Assembly (NCBI GenBank): GCA_021018995.1
Contig: CM037590.1
Span: 42,534,287-42,598,286, forward strand
Direction of reading: 5' to 3'
Source: Chloranthus sessilifolius
Taxonomy: Eukaryota; Streptophyta; Magnoliopsida; Chloranthales; Chloranthaceae
Length of the DNA: 64,000 nt
The position numbers and the translations under genes are program-made. Within the stretch, counting starts at the first letter, position 1; every line of letters starts with the position of its first letter. A model generated the notes under the pieces. That model searched no databases and was not told where the DNA came from. It saw nothing but the letters and a program-made list of their open reading frames with translations. This document shows, piece after piece, positions 1 to 11,818 of this stretch.

Positions 1-584
1 TCCTTTATTGGTAGCCCCGCCATGTACAACTCCCACGGTTCGAAATGAACCCTACCGTCGACACCGTATTGTCCATTGGACTCTTCCCAAACCTGGCTGG
101 ATTAAATTTAACTTTGACGGATCATCTCGTGAAAGTCCTCTCCGGGCAACCTGTGGCGTGGTCTTTAGGGACCAGTATGGTATTGTAATTGAGGCTTTTG
201 ACGATCATCTGGGGGGCTACATTGTATATGGCTGAGGCAGAAGGTCTTATCCGTGGGTTGGAATTGATTATTGCGCGTGGTTGGACGAACATATGGATTG
301 AGGGCGATGACTTAGGGTTAATCCAGTCTTTGGAATGTGGGGTTAGACTCGGCCCACTTCCGGCCTCTGTGTCCAACAAAATGTTGCGTATGCTACGTAA
401 ATTAGGATCATACCTGTTTTCACACAATTATCGTGAAGGTAACCAAGTTGCCAATGAACTTTGTGCCGTTACCTATGCACTTGAGGGAAAAAACCTTTGG
501 ACTGCTCATGATCTTCCTTCCACTGCAAAAGAGAAAGTTGCAAGTGATAGAGCCAGGACTGGTTATCTTAGAAGGAGATCCTGA
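1..584 (+). pseudogene. Decayed RNase H domain, probable 3' end of a LINE ORF2
   Basis: The strand encodes a type 1 RNase H fold of the plant RVT_3 kind in two frames. The first part (about 95-210) reads GWIKFNFDGSS and CGVVFRDQYG, with the first catalytic Asp in FDGSS. The second part (about 210-584) reads AEAEGLIRGLELI, with the catalytic Glu, then NIWIEGDDLGLI. The frame changes in a run of six G near 210-215. In the last helix the usual REGNxxAD is REGNQVAN, so the final metal-binding Asp is Asn. Such domains end many plant L1-like LINE ORF2 proteins and also occur alone. The upstream part lies outside the window and no poly(A) tail or target duplication is visible, so LINE origin is inference. 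Translation ends at 582-584. Confidence 0.65.
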
Positions 585-3500
585 TAATGTGTTCCAACTG
601 TCATTTCATATGCCTAAAACTGTTATCGAATGATTGATGTGTATCGAACTTATGTACATTCGGTTGTTCCATTGTTCGAAGTTGCTCCTTAATTTCAATG
701 TCTTTTATCTTCTCTTACCTTATCTTCATCTTTGAACACATCACTCTATTTCCAAATGGACGAATGTATGGCTTATCCAATTAATGAGCAGTTGAGCACT
801 TCATGGACTTATCGTAGCCCAAAAAATTTCATCAGGTCTATGATAATACAGGTACCAATGGTTCAGGGTCCACTAGAACCTCAATTGGGAGTCGACTCCA
901 CTGGACGAAAAGAGTGGATCGATGGGGCGGATCAATTACAAAACCCAGACCTGATTGTCAATTAGACACAGACTCGTGTTTTACTTGGGCAGGTTCGGTT
1001 CTTTCAAATTGGGATCCGAATCCATAATCGACTGGGAATCAGATTCGATTTAGATTTGACTCATCTTATCTTTTAACCTTCAAATCATGAATTTATATCT
1101 TCAATGGGTCAAGACTGGAACTGACTTGACCCCAAACCCGACTCAGACCCAGACCTGAAATGAATTTCCTATTTTATGTTTGAACCTGAAATGATTCTAG
1201 ACCACTCGGACCAGATCACGCTTGACACAAACCTTTTCCTATCCATTTGCACTCCTAGATGATAGTAACCATTAGTAATCTTTTTTTTTTTTTCCATTTG
1301 TGAACCATTGCACGAATTTCTATTTATTAGTCAAAAGAAATCAATCTGTCCAAACATGTGATGTTTTGAGCTAGGCCCATCTAAGAGGTTAGTATTACAT
1401 GGACTCTTTCACCTGGCGTGTCGATTTTGAGTCTAAGGTGTGTGTGTACTTGGGTGTTTCTTTTGGAACTTTATATACATTACATACTCATAGTTTCTGT
1501 TTTGGTGACTATTGGTTGTAGGCATCCATCATTTATACAATTATAGTGAAACATTCAATTTGTAATGGAACTACTATTATATGCTAAACCCTTTTTGTTC
1601 TGAATTTCTTTTTTTTCTGCCTTAAATTCTCTCAAGCTCATGGAGGCCAAGTTTCTGAAGAACTTGGGTACATCAGAACTTATGTAGGCTTGTGGATCCA
1701 CATTCTAATGGTGAGAGACCCAGAAAACATTTTGCCTATGCAAGGCTGATATATTGCAAATCTCAGATCTGTTTTGTGGACCGGATTGGAAGGCCAGGTC
1801 CTAAGACTGAATGATCGGTCAACATTTTTTCGTTTATGCATCATTGTATAGCATTGATCATCATTGTCGTTGTCATATTCATCATTGCCACCATTGCCTT
1901 GATCGGCATTGCAAGTTTTATCTCTGCACTAGTTTTTGTTTTGAGACTTAACAGTCGTTTCCTTTCCGACTCTTTATTGGTCTTCCCTGTCTCGCACTTG
2001 TGCTTGTCCCTTAGGAATCCATCATATAGCAGCTGTTTCGCCCTTAGTAATCCATCATATAGCAGTTGTTTCAGGTCTTCCATGGACATTCCTAACCCAA
2101 CTTAAACAACACACTTTTTATAGGCATTTTAAAATCTGTATAATTCCTTGTGCTCAACACATGTACCGTAGCATACACATCTCAGGCACATGTAATCGGT
2201 CTTCTCGTCAGTTCTTTGCAGCCCCAAACTTATATAGTCATACATTAACGTGGGCCCTACTTCCAACTTAAACGACACGCTCTTTCTATTTATAGGGATC
2301 TTCCCTAAAAATTTAAATTGTCAAATTGGTATTTCTGTTGCTATATTTTGGTTAAAATTTTTAGATATGAAATCCTTAAGAAATAATATATACCACCGTG
2401 ATTGTACAAAGTTGAAATACTCATATTTTGTGACATGGGTTGTAGGATCTACTGGTTCACTGCCTTACCAGACATTCATTGATAATATCATTCAAGTTGA
2501 AAGGGATTGGGATTCATAATTTCAAGGTTCCTCGTTGTAAATCAGTTCAAAGGTGTTTGCAAGGTAGGCTTTCAGGTATATGCTATTTTTTGTCGCTCTA
2601 TATGTTATGTGAGATTTAATTTCCAGTTTATTGTACGGTCCTAAACATTTGCTATCCTATGCATGATGCACTATTTATTCTATTCCCATAGATTTCTAAT
2701 GAAGTAACATGAAGATCATTGACGAGATTTATCACTTCAACGGTGTAGATTGCCTGCAAATTGAACCTTTGGTGTTGTAAGATCATTTCAACACCATTTG
2801 GTGTTTAAATGACAGTCGCGAGAGTCGGGTCGTGCATTATATATTTTGAATGGAGCAGGTCGTCCTGATATCTTTCCCTTGTTCTAGAAATTAAATTTTC
2901 AACTACATTCTCTGATTTTTTATTATTCATGGTTGTTTGATGATGCTCTACGCTCTAGACATTCTACAAACTAGATTTTATGTCACCATATAAATTTTTA
3001 TTGTTGGTTTCATTTATCCGGAGAAAGCATCAACACATACAGAGGACTCAGCCTTGAGTCTTGTCTTACCATATTAATTTATCTATGCTCACTTACTTTA
3101 TTAAATTTTCAAAGAAAAAATAGGTCATTTACCTGAAAGACCAGTTAATAATTCAAAGGTCATTACCTTACACCATGCTTGAACACATGTTTAATTTGGC
3201 TACGTATTTCGTAGGCAGACATCATGTATGCTCTGCGAAGTTCTTAGGTGTGGCAATTGTGAGCTGGTATTAGGTAACCAACCTAAGCACCATCCGATTG
3301 GCCATTTTTTTCTCTCTCCCAATTAAATTGAGTTGGGATCAGGTCAGCAGCCTGAGAAGTTGGTGTCCTGGTTCATGAGACACGATTTTTTATTTCTAGG
3401 TCATAATATAGAGATATATGGTGTCAAACAGGAAGGTAAAACAATCTCCATCATATGAGTCAAAGTAGTGACCCTTTTAGAGCACCTGCCTAACTCTCCA

Positions 3501-3638
3501 GATATATGCAACAGTGACACATATAACAGAGTAAAAAAACACTGTCTTAGTGCTATGTGGAGCTTGGATGCGTTGTGTAGAACAATTCTATAAAGAAAAA
3601 TTCAGAAAATATTTGTTCAAGGCAACTGTCAAACATTG
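585..3638. other. Intergenic stretch without a recognisable gene
   Basis: I see no convincing coding sequence on either strand; the open frames are short and resemble no family I know. The stretch is AT-rich and holds a block of repeated GACCTG/CAGGTC-like words at about 940-1257 (listed separately). A short motif at 2765-2815 recurs in diverged form at 4505-4555 and 16893-16947, suggesting dispersed MITE ends. Confidence 0.5.
940..1257. repeat. Possible word-rich MITE remnant (GACCTG family)
   Basis: The block is dense in variants of GACCTGA, CCAGACC, GACTTGACC and CGACTC, as in the better delimited elements at 29884-30212 and 37351-37687. Its right end reads CATTTGCACTCCTA, whose reverse complement TAGGAGTGCAAATG matches the usual start of such elements. 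The left end and a target duplication could not be placed. Confidence 0.3.
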
Positions 3639-3968
3639 ACTAATTTAAATGGTCTGAGACCCCTCCAAAAATAATATTGCCGCAGTCAGTTGGAAGAAAT
3701 GCAATCTGACATTGCATCGACGAGGCTCAGTACACATATTCCAACCAACATGTACCTGAGAGGACTAATAATGCAATAATTGTACCACCTAACATTGTTA
3801 TTTGAGAGATACTAATTTAAATGGTCTGAGACCCGTCCAAAAATAATATTGCCCCAGTCAGTTGGAAGAAATGCAATCTGGCATTGCATCGACGAGGCTC
3901 AGTACACATATTCCAACTAACAACATGTACCCGAGAGGACTAATAATGCAATAATTGTACTACCTAAA
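3639..3968 (+). repeat. Tandem duplication, 172-bp period
   Basis: The stretch beginning ACTAATTTAAATGGTCTG at 3639 recurs at 3811 and stays highly similar for about 155 bp, to the words GTACCACCTAA and GTACTACCTAA. A few substitutions and a three-base insertion separate the units. It lies just upstream of the Helitron Rep remnant. No open frame is shared, and no function is suggested. Confidence 0.85.
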
Positions 3969-4000
3969 CTTCTAACAATTTCTTAATTTGTTGGGCGTCT

Positions 4001-5336
4001 TTGAAGGGGGAAGTGAATTACAAAGCAATGGTTAACAACCCAAACCTTGGAATCGCAAGAGAAAGTGAAGCAGTAGATGAAGGGAAACATAGACGTGAGA
4101 GGGATTGCCAACGGTATGCGTCAAGCACACCTGAGAGGAAGGAAGCTATGCTACAAAAAAGGCGTGAGGCATATGCAAGGAAAATGAATGCCATCAGGAG
4201 TAATATTCAGGGTGCCTCGTCCAAACAACATCAGGAACCTTCTATCAGCTTTAGTGACATTATAGAGACTGCTCTTGAGATGGTTATGGAGAACGTTAGC
4301 AATAGTGAATGTCATTCGAACAACAACAGGCATGGAGGTTTGTGTAGCTAGACATATACTCTTGTTGCAATTAATCGTATAATTATTCCTCCCTTTCGAA
4401 GTTATTGGGCCTTAAGGCCAAAATAATTGAATCGGACGTTCATGACAACTGGTTGACCCTTACTTCCGAAACTTTGACGACGTGTAAAAGTCAATTGTAG
4501 GCTCTTGGTTGACATTTAAACACCAAAAAGGTGTGCAAATGATCTTGAAACCAATAAATTAGATTTTTAAGTTTCCCCACACTACTAAAGTGTGGTCTAT
4601 TATTATGCCATGTGGCATTGAAAGGGCAGCCTACACTCCAGTGTGACTGCGTGACGTGTAAAAGCCAATTGTAGGCAAATACAATTATTATTTGAAATTG
4701 TAATATGAAATTGCATTCATACTAATTTCAGAAATGTCCAAAATTGGTCGAGTAGGTAGCTTCGTTCTACTTCGATAGAGAGAGGGTATGTACCTCCATG
4801 TTCTTCGATCAGTCGATCTGAGCGTCTTCGTCATGAAGACTATGAAGTGAAGATGGGACCAAATTGTCCTCATTGTAAAGAGATACGATTTAAGGGCAAG
4901 CCGCCTACTTTGTGTTGCTATAATGGGGCAGTGAAGTTATGCATGAATCGAATACCAAATCAGCTGTACGACCTGTACATGTCAGGCACTGAAGAGTCGG
5001 CTAATTTTGGGCAGTTTATTCGAGGATATAATAACACTTTCTCCTTTACCTCAATGGGGGCGAAATTAGATAAAGGAGTTGCAAATTGCATAACAGGTAC
5101 ATAAACATTCAAGGTCCATGGGCAATTATGTTATTTTATCAACTCATTAAGCCCTGAGAGCAATTCTGCTAAGTTTCTGCAATTGTATTTCTACGACACT
5201 GAACACGAAATTGATAATCGGTTGTGCCATCTACCAGAGTTAGATCGGGAAATAATCGAAAAACTGATTTCCATACAAGTTAACCCCTACTCAAAATTCC
5301 TCAGGAGTTTACAAGAAGTGAGTGGACTGGGTAGTT
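4001..5336 (+). mobile_element. Helitron Rep/helicase remnant, N-terminal part
   Basis: Three conserved pieces of the plant Helitron replication initiator protein occur in order. At 4001-4351 lies the basic leader with RERDCQRYASSTPERKEA. At 4847-5101 lies the N-terminal domain with CPHCKEIRFKGKPPTLCC and FSFTSMGAKLDKGV. At 5105-5320 lies the piece with FLQLYFYDTEHEIDNR and VNPYSKFLRSLQEV. The last two are in the same frame, separated only by a TAA at 5102-5104. The gap 4352-4846 has no coding match and may be intron or decayed sequence. The protein breaks off at 5336, where an LTR element begins; the next conserved piece reappears at 9928-10077. The HUH nuclease core and the helicase are absent. 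Helitrons move by rolling-circle transposition; this copy is dead. Confidence 0.85.
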
Positions 5337-6164
5337 TGTCACGGGGTGACTCGTCCAGCAGTGTGAGCTCGTGCGGCACTTAACGCTCAATGCGTTAAGT
5401 CAGCCTATCTCTGATACCAATTGTCGCGGGGGCGTCCTTCGACGCGCCATCAACTCGCGTGGTGCCTCGCTACCGTATGCAATTAGGCCAACCAATCTCT
5501 TCATCAGCTCTGATACTACCCGCCTAGAGGATGGAAACTCCCTCTCGTGGTTACCTCTGTTTTGCGGCCTACCATTCGATGAATCGTGCCCCTTACGACA
5601 CGCCCGATTGCACCACTGTTCTATACTTGGCCTGCTCAAGCTTCACCCTGTGTATTGCACTAGTACCTCGCTTCGCAATAGTATTGGCATGCAGCTCTCC
5701 ATGCTGTCATGTTTTGCTCGCATACCGAACCAAGCCCACAGTCGTGTGCCTACCTCATGCTGCCGTGCTCAACGGAGTCCCACTCAGCCCTCATGCTGTC
5801 ATGCTCTACTAAGTCCCACGCATCGCTCGTGAAGTTGCCCAGCCGTATGCATCGCGACGCGTAGTCTGGGTCATACTTCAACCTCACCTTGGGTGCCACA
5901 CGACATCGCTGCATCGACGTCCTAGGCGTCTTTCAGGCCTAGGAGACACTTGTGCCCCCTCTGGCAACGCAAGGTCCCGTGTGTAGGGAAATAGCTCCCG
6001 AGCTCCCATCCCTTCTTCTAAGGGTAAAACAATAATTCAGCCAGAATGACAGGAGAACCTCAAACCCCTTGGTTTGACATACTTTACTATTCACACTGCA
6101 ACGCCCCACATCGCTAGCCCAACTGGCTATGTCGCGTCTGTGTCGCGGCCGTGTCACTCCCACA

Positions 6165-8162
6165 CATAGATCAAAATCTTGGTTTCGGTTTCGTTCATGA
6201 CCCGAACCGTAAATTGGTCAAAATTTCGGTAAATTTCAGTCAAATTTTCGGAAAATTTCGGATTTTTTTGAAAATATGTTCCTAACTTTACCGAACTTTG
6301 CCGAACTTTATTTTATTGATTTTTTTAAACTTCTTAACATTGTTAGAATACATATTTACACTAATGAAACTAATTTTTGATCACACAATGGATCTTGAGC
6401 TCATGCAAAACATATCAGACGGTCAGATTTTGATTTCACATTGAATAAATCTCAAGTGACCCGAGAACCGTTCTCATGATACGCCCATGATCAGGGTCAT
6501 TTTGGGGATGTATGACACATGGAATCAAGATCTTACTGCATGCTAGTTGGGCTATGATCTCAAGATCTTCTATGTGAAATATTGCGTACCTTTATATATG
6601 GGTACCTCTATACCGCTCACGCAATCTCTGGAAGTGCCCATATCCAAGGCAATCGCTTGGAAGCCATTACTTGCATATGCTTTTCAAGCGATTGCCTTGG
6701 ATTACATTGAATTTAAAAGAAAGACTTGCAAGTTTGGCGACCTCTACTATGTAAAAACATCATTTAAGCAATTTGATTTGAAGGCTATGATTTAAAGATA
6801 TCGATTGCAAGAGATTAGAACAAAATATAATTTTTCACATTTGATTAAATGGAATCAAAGACTTTTATACAATTCAACAGTTGACTACAATAAATCATAT
6901 GACAAGTATCGTGCTTTGCTCCAATTTTATATACCAGAGATCTATTGATCATGAACATCAAATCAGACGGCTCATATTGCATTTTTATATTTCACACATC
7001 ACTAAGATATCATGTCTTTCTTTAAATCACATGTGCAAGTAATGGCTCCCCTTATTATTTAGGGAGCCATTACTTGCACTAGCTTTTTAAGTGATTGCAC
7101 CAAGGTTAAAAAAAGACTTTATATTTTAAGGACATGTGATACGTGAAAATGCAATATGGGCCGTCTGATCTAAAGTTCATGATCTATAGATCCATAGTGG
7201 ACAACATTGACACGAAATATAATCTTCATCATGTGATTAAATATAGTTAAAGGCTATTATATCATACGGTAATTTGAAAATGCAATCTGGGCCGTCTGAT
7301 CTAAAGTTTATGATCTATAGATCCTTAGTGGACAAGATTGGCACGAAACTTAATCTTCATCATGTGATTAAATATAATCAAAGGCTATTATATCAGACGT
7401 AAATTGTATTTTGCTCCAATCTCGTCTACAAAGGATCTATAGATAATGAACTTTGTATCAGACGGTCTAGATTGCATTTTCACATGTCACATGTCCCTAA
7501 AATAAAGTGTTTCTTTTTTACCTTGGTGCAATCACTAAAAAAACATATGCATATAAAGTATTGTATCAAACCCATCCTCTCTCTCTCCTATTAAAACTCA
7601 CAAACCCAAACCCAAACCCAAACCCGTCTCTCTCTCTCTCTCGTCTAAACCTACACGCAGACTAAAAAAAAAGAAAAAAAATCGACGAAAAGAAGGAAGA
7701 AAGGTAGGCGAGGAAGGGAAAACTAGGTACGTCCTTTTTTTTTTTTTAGGGTTACAAAGGTAAAAAAAAATGAAGAAGGGCAATATTGGGAGAAGAAAGG
7801 AAAAAAAATGGGTTTTTTATTTTTCAAATATTAGGTTTAAACCCTATTAAAAAAAGAAGGGAAAACGAATGATTTTTTTTGTTGTTGTAAAAATTGGGTT
7901 TAAATCCTCATTTGCAAAATAAAAAACCCTAAACCCTATTAAAAATAATTCAAAATTGAACAGTGTGATCTCGGCCGATAATTTGAAATTATCGGTCGGA
8001 AATTTGAAATTTCAAATTATTGGCTGATAATTTGGAAATTCGGCCGATAATATGCCATTTCCAGTGGGGGGACGGTTTTTTATGTTTTTTCGTTTCGGTC
8101 TCGACCGAAACCGAGTCGTCTCGGCCAAAAATTTGAATTATTGGCTGAGATTTTGATCCATG
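6165..8162. mobile_element. hAT-like non-autonomous element inside an LTR
   Basis: The termini are CATAGATCAAAATCT and, inverted, CATGGATCAAAATCT. The flanks are the near-identical 8-bp duplications CTCCCACA (6157-6164) and CTCCCGCA (8163-8170). The second LTR of the host element keeps the empty site, with a single CTCCCACA at 9673-9680. Subterminal sequence on both sides is dense in TTTCGGT/ACCGAAA words. The interior (about 6.6-7.6 kb) is a set of inverted and direct repeats, followed by CT-rich and A-rich sequence (7.57-7.95 kb). No transposase is encoded. Eight-base duplications and a CA start fit the hAT superfamily; this is inference. Confidence 0.75.
6630..7570. repeat. Nested fold-back repeats
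   Basis: At 7029-7078 lies a hairpin with an 18-base arm GTGCAAGTAATGGCTCCC, a 10-12 base loop and its inverse. The words GTCTGATCTAAAGTT and ATCTATAGATCC recur in direct orientation at about 7160-7200 and 7280-7325, and inverted at about 7430-7470. The motif AGTGATTGCACCAAGG at about 7090 is inverted near 7525. Together they look like two or three fold-back MITEs piled on one another inside the larger hAT-like element. Confidence 0.7.
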
Positions 8163-9927
8163 CTCCCGCATTGTCTTCCCTTATGCGACTGTGTCACGTC
8201 CTCGCAGCTCAACCACGTCGCGAGGCCCTCCTGGCCCCATATCGCGTGCCCTCTTGGCACCACATGCCGTGCCGTCCCGGCACCAAGATGTCGCATGACC
8301 TCTTGATACCGCATCGCGTGCCCCAGGCACCAAGTCGCCACTGCCTCTACACAGAGTACAAGCGGCTCAAGTGGCGCTACGGATGGCCCGGGTAGCCATG
8401 TTGCGTACCTCCGTCACATCCTCCTCTACTCCAAATCGTCAACGTCCTTGTTGACACGAAGACAGTTCTTAACTTTGAATGTGCCCTCATTCGATGCTGC
8501 AGTCCCTGAACTCCCAGTCTTCACTGCACGCCATCGACGCTCTATCATTGCATAACAAAGCAGCAAGCTACTGACCTTTTTGCGGTACTAGATAGTTCAG
8601 GGATATCGCGTGCCCTCTTGGCACCACATCGCGTGCCCCAGGCACCAATACTGTTCATGCTGTATTGTTCATCGGCGCTTCCGCCTCACCTCAAGCCCCG
8701 AGACTGTACATGTTGTATTGTTCATCGGCGCTTCAGCTCACCTCAAGCCCCAATTTGAGGATGTCGCGTGCCCTCTTGGCATCACATCGCGTGCTCTGCT
8801 AGCACAAATTAGCTCATTAGTATCATCCATTCTGGATCGAACTTGGCCCTGATACCAAATGTCACGGGGTCACTTGTCCAATAGTGTCAGCCCGTGCGGC
8901 ACCTAATGCCCGATGCACTAAGTCAGCCTATCTCTGATACCAACTATCGCCGGGGGCGTCATTCGACACGTCATCAACCCGCACAGTGCCTCCCTGCCGC
9001 ATGCAACGAGGCCAACTAATCTCTTCATCAGCTCTGATACCACCCTCCTAGAGGACAAGAACTCCCTCTCGTGGTTACCTTTGTTTCGCGGCCTACCATC
9101 CGATGAATCGTGCCCTTTAGGATACGCCCGATTACACCATTGTTCCATACTTGGTCTGCTCAAGCTTCACCCTGTGCACTGCACTAGTACCTCGCTTTGC
9201 AATAGTATTGGCATGCAACTCTCCATGCCGTTATGTCTTACTCGCATACTGAACCAAACCCACAGTCGTGTGCCTACCTCATGCTGCCGTGCTCAACGGA
9301 GTACCACGCAGCCCTCATGCTGTCGTGCTCTACTGAGTCCCACGCAGCGCTCGTGAAGTTGCCCAGCCGTATGCACCGTGACACTTAGTTCGGGTCATAC
9401 TTCAACCTCACCTTGGGTGTCACACGACATCGCTGCGTCGACGTCTTAGGCCCACCCTTTTAGGCGTAGGAGAAACTTGCACCCCCTCTGGCAACGCAAG
9501 GCCCCGTGTGTAAGGAAATAGCTCCCGAGCTCCCTTCCCCCCTTATAAGGGTAAAGTAGTAATTCAGTCAGAATGACAGGAGAACTTCAAACCCCTTGGT
9601 TTGACATACTTTACTATTCACACCGCAACGCCCCACATCGCTAGCCCAGCTGGCCATGTCGCGACTGTGTCACTCCCACATCGTCTTCCCTTTGCGACCG
9701 TGTCTTGTCCTCGCAGCGCGATCACGTCGCGAGACCCTCCTGGCCCCATGTCGCGTACCCTCCTGGCACCACATGCCGTGCCGTCCCGGCACCAAGATGT
9801 CGCATGCCCTCTTAGCACCACATCGCGTGCCTCAGGCACCAAGTCGCCACTGCCTCTACGCGGAGTACAAGCGGCTCGAGTGGTGCTACGAATGGCCTGG
9901 GTAGCCACGTTGCGTACCTCCGTCACA

Positions 9928-10077
9928 AGCTGCTCTATTGTAATTTGAGAAAATTGTGGTATGGATCAACGAATGTACAATGCCCCCACTGCATCTCAAG
10001 GTGCCGCAATTTGGGTTGAGGGAAATACCGAAATTAGTCGTCATGATAGGGATATTCTTGTTCATGGTTGCTCAGGC
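9928..10077 (+). mobile_element. Helitron Rep remnant, continuation after the LTR element
   Basis: The frame reads MDQRMYNAPTASQGAAIWVEG, then RHDRDILVHG, in pieces typical of the stretch that follows FLRSLQEV in plant Helitron Rep proteins (the usual form is DQRxYNxPTASQVAAIWVEG). It therefore continues the fragment that ends at 5336, and the LTR element between them is an insertion into the Helitron. The reading stops where the inverted duplication begins at 10078. The catalytic HUH region, expected soon after, is not seen. Confidence 0.8.
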
Positions 10078-10266
10078 GTAGTATGAGTTCTTACATGATA
10101 GTGTTTCACGGGGAACAAAGATGACAATGCGTGTATCTCTATGCACAATTATTATATATTTCATTCAATCCAAATCATCAATTAAATTGATGCACCATCA
10201 AAGGATAGACTATCTATTGGATCAGCCATGACGAACGCCAAAACACTTATTGTATGCAGTATATAT

Positions 10267-10629
10267 AGGGGTGCAAATTTAAACCGAAAATCCACTAGAA
10301 ACCGAGCCCGTTGAACTGGCCTGAACCAGACCAAAACTGAACCGAACCTATTCGGTTTTGGTGGCCGATAATCAAAAATTGCTCGGGTAGGGTGAGAAAA
10401 CTGACTAAAAACCAAAAAAACTCAAAAAATTTAAAAAATATGAAGAAGTTGAAAACCGAACCAAACTAATCGAAACCATAACCGAATTGGTTTGGTTCGT
10501 TTTTGGGGTTGAAAAGTCCAGCTAATCGAAATTGAAATGTTTCGATTAGGGTTCAGTTTTACAGAACACGAACTGAAAACCAAAATTTCGATTTCGGTTA
10601 GGTTCGGTTAACCAAATCTGCACCCGTAG
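10267..10629. mobile_element. hAT-like MITE, ACCGAAA word family (left arm)
   Basis: Termini AGGGGTGCAAATTTAAACC and, inverted, CTACGGGTGCAGATTTGG are flanked by exact 8-bp duplications GTATATAT (10259-10266 and 10630-10637). The interior is built from variants of AACCGAAC, TTTTCGGTT and TTCGGTTAGG. The copy at 12640-12924 in the other arm of the inverted duplication is the same insertion. Confidence 0.75.
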
Positions 10630-10924
10630 GTATATATAGTCAAAAAATTACCTTGAGATTACCATATGATATGCTCAAACGTGATTGAATAATTCATAAT
10701 ATTGCATATAAAAAAATCTAAGTTACATATACAAAACTAATATCATCCAACTAATAATCGCAAGGTATTAAATCTGACAACTATTTGTACCATTATTTGA
10801 TCATAGATCATATAATTATGATTATTTGATCAAGTTATCATTTTTTTTATAGTGTGCATGTATCATACATGCCTTTTTTACTAGTATAATCAATTGCTAA
10901 CATGGATTTTATTAATAATAATAA

Positions 10925-11048
10925 TGGGGGCATTGCTTGGTGCAATGGGAAAATGTTTGGGTTTCTGAGCGTGTAGACATAGGTTCGAGTTTGAAAAACA
11001 GTAACTTTGTGTGTAAAAGGCCAGAGGTTAGGTTTGTAACCCTTTCAC
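10925..11048 (+). mobile_element. SINE-like element, tRNA-type promoter boxes
   Basis: GCTTGGTGCAATGGGA resembles a degenerate A box and GGTTCGAGTTT a B box about 45 bases later. They are followed by CTTTGTGTGTAAAAGGCC and AGAGGTTAGGT. The same body recurs in the right arm (12235-12350, inverted) and, more diverged, at 41690-41830. Repetition plus internal polymerase III boxes suggests a tRNA-derived SINE; no tail or target duplication is clear. Confidence 0.45.
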
Positions 11049-11455
11049 ATATTTATTTGTTTATTTTTATGCAATAATAATAAACCCTTGTATGAGAAGG
11101 ATTTCATTATTTATCAACAACAAAGGCCACAACTATAAAGAGGAAAGGGAAAATGTTGTACACTTAAGTGCACAACAACAGCCATGCTCGAATAAATCTA
11201 CCACCATTCGAAATTATATATATTACTATTATTTATTTATTGATACAACTATTAGGCTGAGACAGCCTCAAGAACTGAGGAGCAGACACATACACATTTG
11301 ACAGCTGCGGAGCAGCATAATGGAGCACCAACTATAGTGGTGAGGGATAACAACAAAACCTCGAGCTGATTTATGAAAAAAACACTTAAAAGGCCACAAG
11401 ATCCTCACATATTTATAAACCTACTAACTTTATTATTATCATAAAAAAAGTAGGG

Positions 11456-11492
<37 letters not shown>

Positions 11493-11597
11493 AACAGGTT
11501 CCACCAAACACATGAACCTTCAACAACACAATAACACTTCACCGCATCAAACAAATCCAAAAATAAGTAAAACAACAACCTATGTGAATTGAATCTC

Positions 11598-11818
11598 TTA
11601 GTGGGGAAGCCACACAATGTGATCATGAGGAAGGAAGTGGCAAATTGGAACAGTCCCTGGTTTCACATTCCAAGTGCTTTGGGTTCCACGGCGAAGTGTC
11701 CAAGTGGCACACAACGACGGGCCTCAGCTTTCGTTCCATCTTCTCTTACCAGTGGCACCACATAAGCCCTAGTGGCACTTGTAGTGTGACAGTAGAACAC
11801 TGCATAAGCATAATTCTG
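11598..11818 (-). pseudogene. BURP-domain gene fragment (C-terminal end)
   Basis: Read on the minus strand, three successive segments in three frames match the end of the BURP domain of RD22-like cell-wall proteins. They are YAYAVFYCHTTSATRAY with LVREDGTKAEA, then CHLDTSPWNPKH, then VKPGTVPICHFLPHDH and IVWLPH before a stop at 11600-11598. Three of the four CH pairs that define the family (CH-x10-CH-x25-27-CH-x25-26-CH) are present at the right spacing. Two frameshifts separate the segments, one between the first and second and one just before VKPG. Only about 70 residues remain and no upstream exon is visible. It fills most of the spacer of the inverted duplication, so it looks captured or trapped between the arms. 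Confidence 0.85.

Larger units (their letters stand above)
5337..9927 (-). mobile_element. Non-coding LTR retrotransposon, fossil, minus strand
   Basis: Two direct repeats of about 1.07 kb, both running from TGTCACGGGG to CCGTCACA on the plus strand, lie at 5337-8418 (of which 6165-8162 is a later hAT insertion) and 8860-9927. They enclose a 441-bp internal region. Read on the minus strand, the internal region begins with TGGTATCAGGGCCAAG (8857-8842), a primer-binding site for initiator Met tRNA two bases from the LTR, and ends in a purine-rich tract (8437-8419) next to the 3' LTR. No gag or pol is present, so it is a non-autonomous element of TRIM/LARD type. The LTR copies differ visibly, so it is not recent. 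It interrupts a Helitron Rep sequence. No clean 5-bp target duplication is visible. Confidence 0.8.

Noticed and set aside
5371-5832. Open frame of 153 codons, with similar frames at 9081-9356 and 9601-9948
   Set aside because: All lie in the GC-rich LTR copies of the non-coding element; they arise from stop-poor composition and resemble no protein.
7600-7625. Run of CCAAAC repeats that might be an interstitial telomere
   Set aside because: The plant telomere unit is CCCTAAA; this is CCAAAC inside a pyrimidine-rich part of a transposon.
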